Shown here one piece after another: positions 7,237 to 8,232 of a stretch of DNA of 8,232 nt. Within the stretch, counting starts at the first letter, position 1, and every line of letters starts with the position of its first letter. The stretch is from an uncultured Roseateles sp. (GTDB lineage Bacteria > Pseudomonadota > Gammaproteobacteria > Burkholderiales > Burkholderiaceae), in assembly GCA_946480605.1 (NCBI GenBank), contig CAMLKW010000199.1:1-8232 (forward strand), read 5' to 3'. The notes under the pieces were generated by a model. That model was not told the DNA's origin. It was given only the letters and a program-made list of their open reading frames with translations, and did no database searches. The position numbers and the translations under genes are program-made.

Positions 7237-8160
7237 ATGGAGACTCTGATTCAACAGATCATCAACGGCCTGGTGCTGGGGAGCATGTACGCCCTCGTCG
7301 CACTGGGCTACACGATGGTCTACGGCATCATCAACCTCATCAACTTCGCGCACGGCGAGATCCTGATGGTGGGCGCCATGGTCAGCTGGACCGTGGTCAC
7401 GCTGCTGGCCGACGCCGGCCTGCCGGGCTGGGCGCTGATGCTGATCGCGCTGGCCTGTGCGGTGGTGGTCTGCGCGGCGCTGAACTTCGCGGTCGAGAAG
7501 GTTGCCTACCGGCCGCTGCGCAATGCGCCGCGGCTGGCGCCGCTGATCACGGCCATGGGCATGTCGCTGCTGCTGCAGGTGCTGGCCATGATCATCTGGA
7601 AGCCGAACCCCAAGCCCTTCCCGCTGCTGCTGCCCACCGACCCGTTCGACCTGGGTGGCCCCGTCATCACGGTCACGCAGTGCCTGATCCTGGGTCTGAC
7701 GGTCTGCATCCTGGCGGCGCTGATGTACCTGGTGAACTACACCAAGCTGGGCCGCGCGATGCGCGCCACCGCCGAGAACCCGCGCGTGGCCGGCCTGATG
7801 GGCGTGAAGCCCGACTTCATCATCTCCACGACCTTCGTCATCGGCGCCGCGCTGGCCGCCGTGGCCGGCCTGATGTGGGCCGCCAACTACGGCACGGTGC
7901 AGCACACCATGGGTTTCATGCCCGGGCTGAAGGCCTTCACGGCAGCGGTGCTGGGCGGCATCGGCAACCTTGCCGGCGCGGTGGTGGGCGGCGTGCTGCT
8001 GGGCCTCATCGAGGCCATCGGCGCCGGGTATCTCGGCGACCTGACCGGCGGCGTGCTGGGCAGCCACTACGCCGACATCTTCGCCTTCGTGGCCCTCATC
8101 CTCGTGCTGACGCTGCGGCCCTCGGGCCTGCTGGGCGAACGCGTGGCCGACCGCGCCTGA
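7237..8160 (+). CDS. livH: Branched-chain amino-acid ABC transporter permease LivH
   Basis: This is one of the two membrane subunits of a LivHMGF-type importer, which normally takes up leucine, isoleucine and valine. Family members also move other amino acids, amides or urea, so the exact substrate is uncertain. The 307-residue length matches E. coli LivH. The N-terminus shows the family pattern NGLVLGSMYALVALGYTMVY followed by INLINFAHGEILMVGA (33-48). Hydrophobic spans continue along the chain. A cytoplasmic loop GRAMRATAENPRVAGLMGV should contact the ATPase subunits, and the glycine-rich LGGIGNLAGAVVGGVLLGL stretch is typical of the C-terminal half. It is the first gene of a rightward operon driven by the predicted sigma-54 promoter, which would tie transport to a specific activator signal. 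The next start codon lies 13 bases after its stop. Confidence 0.95.
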   Translation: METLIQQIINGLVLGSMYALVALGYTMVYGIINLINFAHGEILMVGAMVSWTVVTLLADAGLPGWALMLIALACAVVVCAALNFAVEKVAYRPLRNAPRLAPLITAMGMSLLLQVLAMIIWKPNPKPFPLLLPTDPFDLGGPVITVTQCLILGLTVCILAALMYLVNYTKLGRAMRATAENPRVAGLMGVKPDFIISTTFVIGAALAAVAGLMWAANYGTVQHTMGFMPGLKAFTAAVLGGIGNLAGAVVGGVLLGLIEAIGAGYLGDLTGGVLGSHYADIFAFVALILVLTLRPSGLLGERVADRA

Positions 8161-8172
8161 CGGGAGCAGAAC

Positions 8173-8232
8173 ATGCAAGCCAAGAAACTCATCACCTTCG
8201 TCGAGATGAAGGACATGATGATCGGCATCTCC
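8173..8232 (+). CDS. livM: Start of probable LivM permease (cut by window end)
   Basis: Twenty codons are visible from the ATG at 8173, beginning MQAKKLITFVEMKDMM and remaining open to the window edge. GGGAG at 8162-8166 lies six bases upstream and is a strong ribosome site. The first residues are a short basic and polar leader that could precede a membrane span, but too little is seen to recognise the family. The LivM call rests on the usual livH-livM order. Confidence 0.6.
   Translation, partial: MQAKKLITFVEMKDMMIGIS

Overview
The window reads as an ordinary chromosomal segment of a high-GC betaproteobacterium. Codons are strongly GC-ending throughout. The ftsK-lolA-rarA gene order and the style of the proteins suggest the order Burkholderiales, perhaps the Leptothrix/Rubrivivax/Roseateles side. 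That placement is inference from protein style, not from a search. I see no rRNA, tRNA, CRISPR array, phage gene or transposase.

Left part (1-3768, + strand). The C-terminal part of the DNA translocase FtsK overlaps lolA (periplasmic lipoprotein carrier) by an ATGA junction. lolA is followed by a 161-bp element with dyad symmetry along its whole length, and then by rarA (AAA+ replication-fork ATPase). rarA overlaps a gene for a GltI-type amino-acid-binding periplasmic protein. The first three genes keep an order known from many proteobacteria. In E. coli the next gene is serS; here it is the solute-binding protein. That gene ends with zero bases between its stop and the stop of the convergent gene.

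Middle part (3769-6940, - strand). This is an overlapping two-gene operon. It encodes a membrane-bound DctB-type sensor kinase and its DctD-type sigma-54-dependent response regulator. The regulator has the full receiver, AAA+ and Fis-type helix-turn-helix layout, but its sigma-54 contact loop reads GSFTSA instead of GAFTGA.

Right part (6941-8232). A 296-bp divergent control region lies between the kinase gene and livH (branched-chain amino-acid-type ABC permease), which is followed by the start of a probable livM. The region holds a near-consensus sigma-54 promoter facing livH. Upstream of it are two near-identical 12-bp palindromes 32 bp apart, plus a weaker third copy, placed where enhancer sites would be expected. 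The simplest model, which is inference, is that the kinase/regulator pair senses an amino acid or small carboxylate and switches on the divergent liv-type transporter operon through sigma-54.

I found no clearly new biological system. The items most worth a second look are the 161-bp palindromic element that runs into the rarA start codon, the sigma-54 promoter with its paired palindromes, and the altered GAFTGA loop of the linked regulator.
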